64,000 nt of DNA from the NCBI RefSeq assembly GCF_900112305.1, contig NZ_FOKT01000008.1, positions 1 to 64,000 on the forward strand. Direction: 5' to 3'. Source of the DNA: Microbulbifer thermotolerans. Its GTDB lineage: Bacteria > Pseudomonadota > Gammaproteobacteria > Pseudomonadales > Cellvibrionaceae. A model generated the notes under the pieces. It worked only from the letters and a program-made list of their open reading frames with translations. It was not told the origin of the DNA and ran no database searches. The position numbers and the translations under genes were made by a program. Positions 62,653 to 64,000 of this stretch are shown in pieces (position 1 is the stretch's first letter; every line of letters starts with the position of its first letter).

Positions 62653-63945
62653 CTAAAACTGGAACTGCACCGAGGCACCCAAAAAATGTAACGCCGTATT
62701 CTTGTAGCTGCCCTCCAGGCGCGGGCTAAACGGTTCCCTGCCAATCTGGTCAATATCAATATCGCCAGACCATACCAAGGTGTAGCCGACATCCAGGTGA
62801 ATACCGGGGCAAACCTCTTTGCCCGCCCCTACCCCAAAACGCCAGGCTTTCCACGTGGGTGTATCCGCTGTCACCTGGGCCTTAGTGCTCATGGAGCTGT
62901 CATAGGCAAACCCTGTGGACATGGACCAACCTTTTAAATAGCCGCTTGCGATAGCGTGGCGAATCCCTAGCGCAAAGTGACCCGTATCCCTGTAACCGCG
63001 ATTCACTCGAATGGTAATCTGTTCCGGACTATCTATCGCCAAAGTTACACCCGCATATTCGGTCCATCCCTGCCAGGCAAGATTTGAATAAAGTGTTGTC
63101 GAAGCAGTCAATTTCTGCTGCAGACTCACTGTTGCGGTGGCGGGTATCGTGATATCGATTTCAGTTTTTGCGCCATTAAACCGCTCGGCAAGTGGCTGAA
63201 AAAAAGGGCCGAAGTTATCTAGCGTTAGCCGGTCTGTAAAATCTACTTCGACTTCAGAGGTGTAACTCAATCCCAGTGTTGTTCCCGGAACCGGCCGGTA
63301 CATAATACCCAGATTACCGCCATAACTGATTTCGACATCGCGGTACTTGAGCTTGGCATCCTCAGGGATCAGCCCTGCCCGGGGAGCAGACAGGTATTTG
63401 AAATAGACACCCATGATGTTCAAGCCCGCGCCAACTGACAGACAGGGGTGAACCTTCCAGCTCAGGGAAGGAATCAGGCTCAAGCCGATCAGATCCACCT
63501 CCTGTGCAAAGCGTCTCCCAGCCCAGTCTTCATCATAATCCAACCCCAAGCCAAAGTTTCCAGCCAGTGCCACCCCCCAGCCAAACTTGTCCGATAGCCG
63601 GCCCGCCGCATAACCGCCGCCACCGGGAAACCATTGGATGGGGTTGCCGCCGTCATTGCCGGGAACATTCGTCAAGCCGCCGTTGGAAAAGCCGATATCG
63701 CCGTACAGTGCCTGCCCCGCCGCGCGCACTTCGGTATGCTCGCGCCAGACGGTCCCTGCGGGGTTGGTGAAGGCAGTGGCGGCATCCTCTGGCGTAGCGG
63801 CCCAACCGGCACTGGCGGTGCCGAGTGTGGGCGTGCCTATCTCCCACAGCATCAAACCGCCCGCTGCAGCGGGAAGGGAAAACAGCGATAGAATTACGGC
63901 AACAGCGGATACATTTGCGCTAAAACAAAAGCCCCCAAAAGACAT
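62653..63945 (-). CDS. OmpP1/FadL/TodX-family outer-membrane transporter
   Basis: A 430-residue beta-barrel protein for hydrophobic molecules such as long-chain fatty acids. A signal peptide (VAVILSLFSLPAAAGG) precedes the family N-terminus TLGTASAGWAATPEDAATAF with TNPAGTVWREHTEVRAAGQA, the hatch region that plugs the channel. Strand patterns continue to the C-terminal ALHFLGASVQFQF, ending in aromatic Phe as outer-membrane proteins do. The protein is complete. The gene is single and reads away from another dispersed-element end at the window edge. Its link to acyl-CoA metabolism is by family only. Confidence 0.92.
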   Translation of the reverse strand: MSFGGFCFSANVSAVAVILSLFSLPAAAGGLMLWEIGTPTLGTASAGWAATPEDAATAFTNPAGTVWREHTEVRAAGQALYGDIGFSNGGLTNVPGNDGGNPIQWFPGGGGYAAGRLSDKFGWGVALAGNFGLGLDYDEDWAGRRFAQEVDLIGLSLIPSLSWKVHPCLSVGAGLNIMGVYFKYLSAPRAGLIPEDAKLKYRDVEISYGGNLGIMYRPVPGTTLGLSYTSEVEVDFTDRLTLDNFGPFFQPLAERFNGAKTEIDITIPATATVSLQQKLTASTTLYSNLAWQGWTEYAGVTLAIDSPEQITIRVNRGYRDTGHFALGIRHAIASGYLKGWSMSTGFAYDSSMSTKAQVTADTPTWKAWRFGVGAGKEVCPGIHLDVGYTLVWSGDIDIDQIGREPFSPRLEGSYKNTALHFLGASVQFQF

Positions 63946-63984
63946 CTCCTGACCCCTCTATATCCAACTGTGCATATAAGTGCT

Positions 63985-64000
63985 AAAGAACCACTGATTC
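63985..64000 (+). repeat. Start of a further dispersed element, cut by the window edge
   Basis: AAAGAACCACTGATTC at the window edge resembles the left ends of the elements (RGGAACCTCTGATT), with TA just before it. The rest is outside. Confidence 0.45.

Overview
The window comes from a moderately GC-rich Gram-negative gammaproteobacterium. The complete wobble-uridine set cmoM/cmoA/cmoB, together with rsmJ, slyX, greB, yciH, single-chain sdaA and maeA, points to that class. The arylsulfatase, FadL-type porin and CPA2 antiporter fit a marine organism of the Cellvibrionales type (Microbulbifer or a relative). That placement is inference from gene content. No rRNA, tRNA or CRISPR array was seen.

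Layout. (1) 1-1.8 kb is accessory DNA: the 3' end of an IS256-family element with a duplicated right end has cut an HNH-like gene. Next to it, on the minus strand, is a clear integron attC site closing a two-gene cassette (YfbU-family protein plus small membrane protein). No integron integrase is visible. (2) 2.6-10.4 kb: asnS, a CaiB/BaiF CoA-transferase, an Mpo1-like protein, a TyrR-like regulator divergent from phenylalanine hydroxylase, an Lrp/AsnC regulator and a CPA2 antiporter. (3) 10.7-16.5 kb: an outer-membrane-factor / membrane-fusion / RND efflux operon. (4) 16.7-25.1 kb: glutaryl-CoA dehydrogenase, a TRIC-like channel, an exported alpha/beta hydrolase, a sulfurtransferase, msrA, a methyltransferase, a porin and a membrane J-protein. 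(5) 25.4-35.5 kb: tRNA and rRNA modification (cmoM, cmoA, cmoB, rsmJ), a PreP-like M16 protease and sdaA. (6) 35.5-47.3 kb: envelope proteins, an AT-rich region with DnaA-box-like sites, slyX, an esterase/beta-lactamase-fold protein, a thioesterase, a Kv-type channel, yciH, an M48-like protein that has lost its zinc site, an S9 peptidase and greB. (7) 47.7-50.7 kb: a tightly overlapping operon of inositol-phosphate synthase, a fused inositol-phosphate cytidylyltransferase/CDP-alcohol phosphotransferase and an HD-domain protein. (8) 51.1-55.7 kb: patatin, an MgtC/DUF4010 protein and malic enzyme. (9) 56.5-64 kb: an exported HAD phosphatase, arylsulfatase, eight-haem cytochrome lipoprotein with TPRs, OsmC and FadL.

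A family of about 217-bp cruciform-forming elements with RGGAACCTCTGATTAA-type inverted ends runs through the window. Full copies lie at 10.46, 22.70, 25.17, 33.87, 38.42 and 55.79 kb, with several short or half copies. Each full copy is bordered by TA, as expected of a MITE moved by an IS630/Tc1-like transposase. The elements often abut genes and provide their stop codons.

The most notable candidate system is the three-gene inositol operon at 47.7-50.7 kb. It looks like a complete route to a di-myo-inositol-phosphate-type solute or an inositol phosphodiester, with the HD protein as a possible dedicated phosphatase. Second is the integron-cassette remnant at the left edge.
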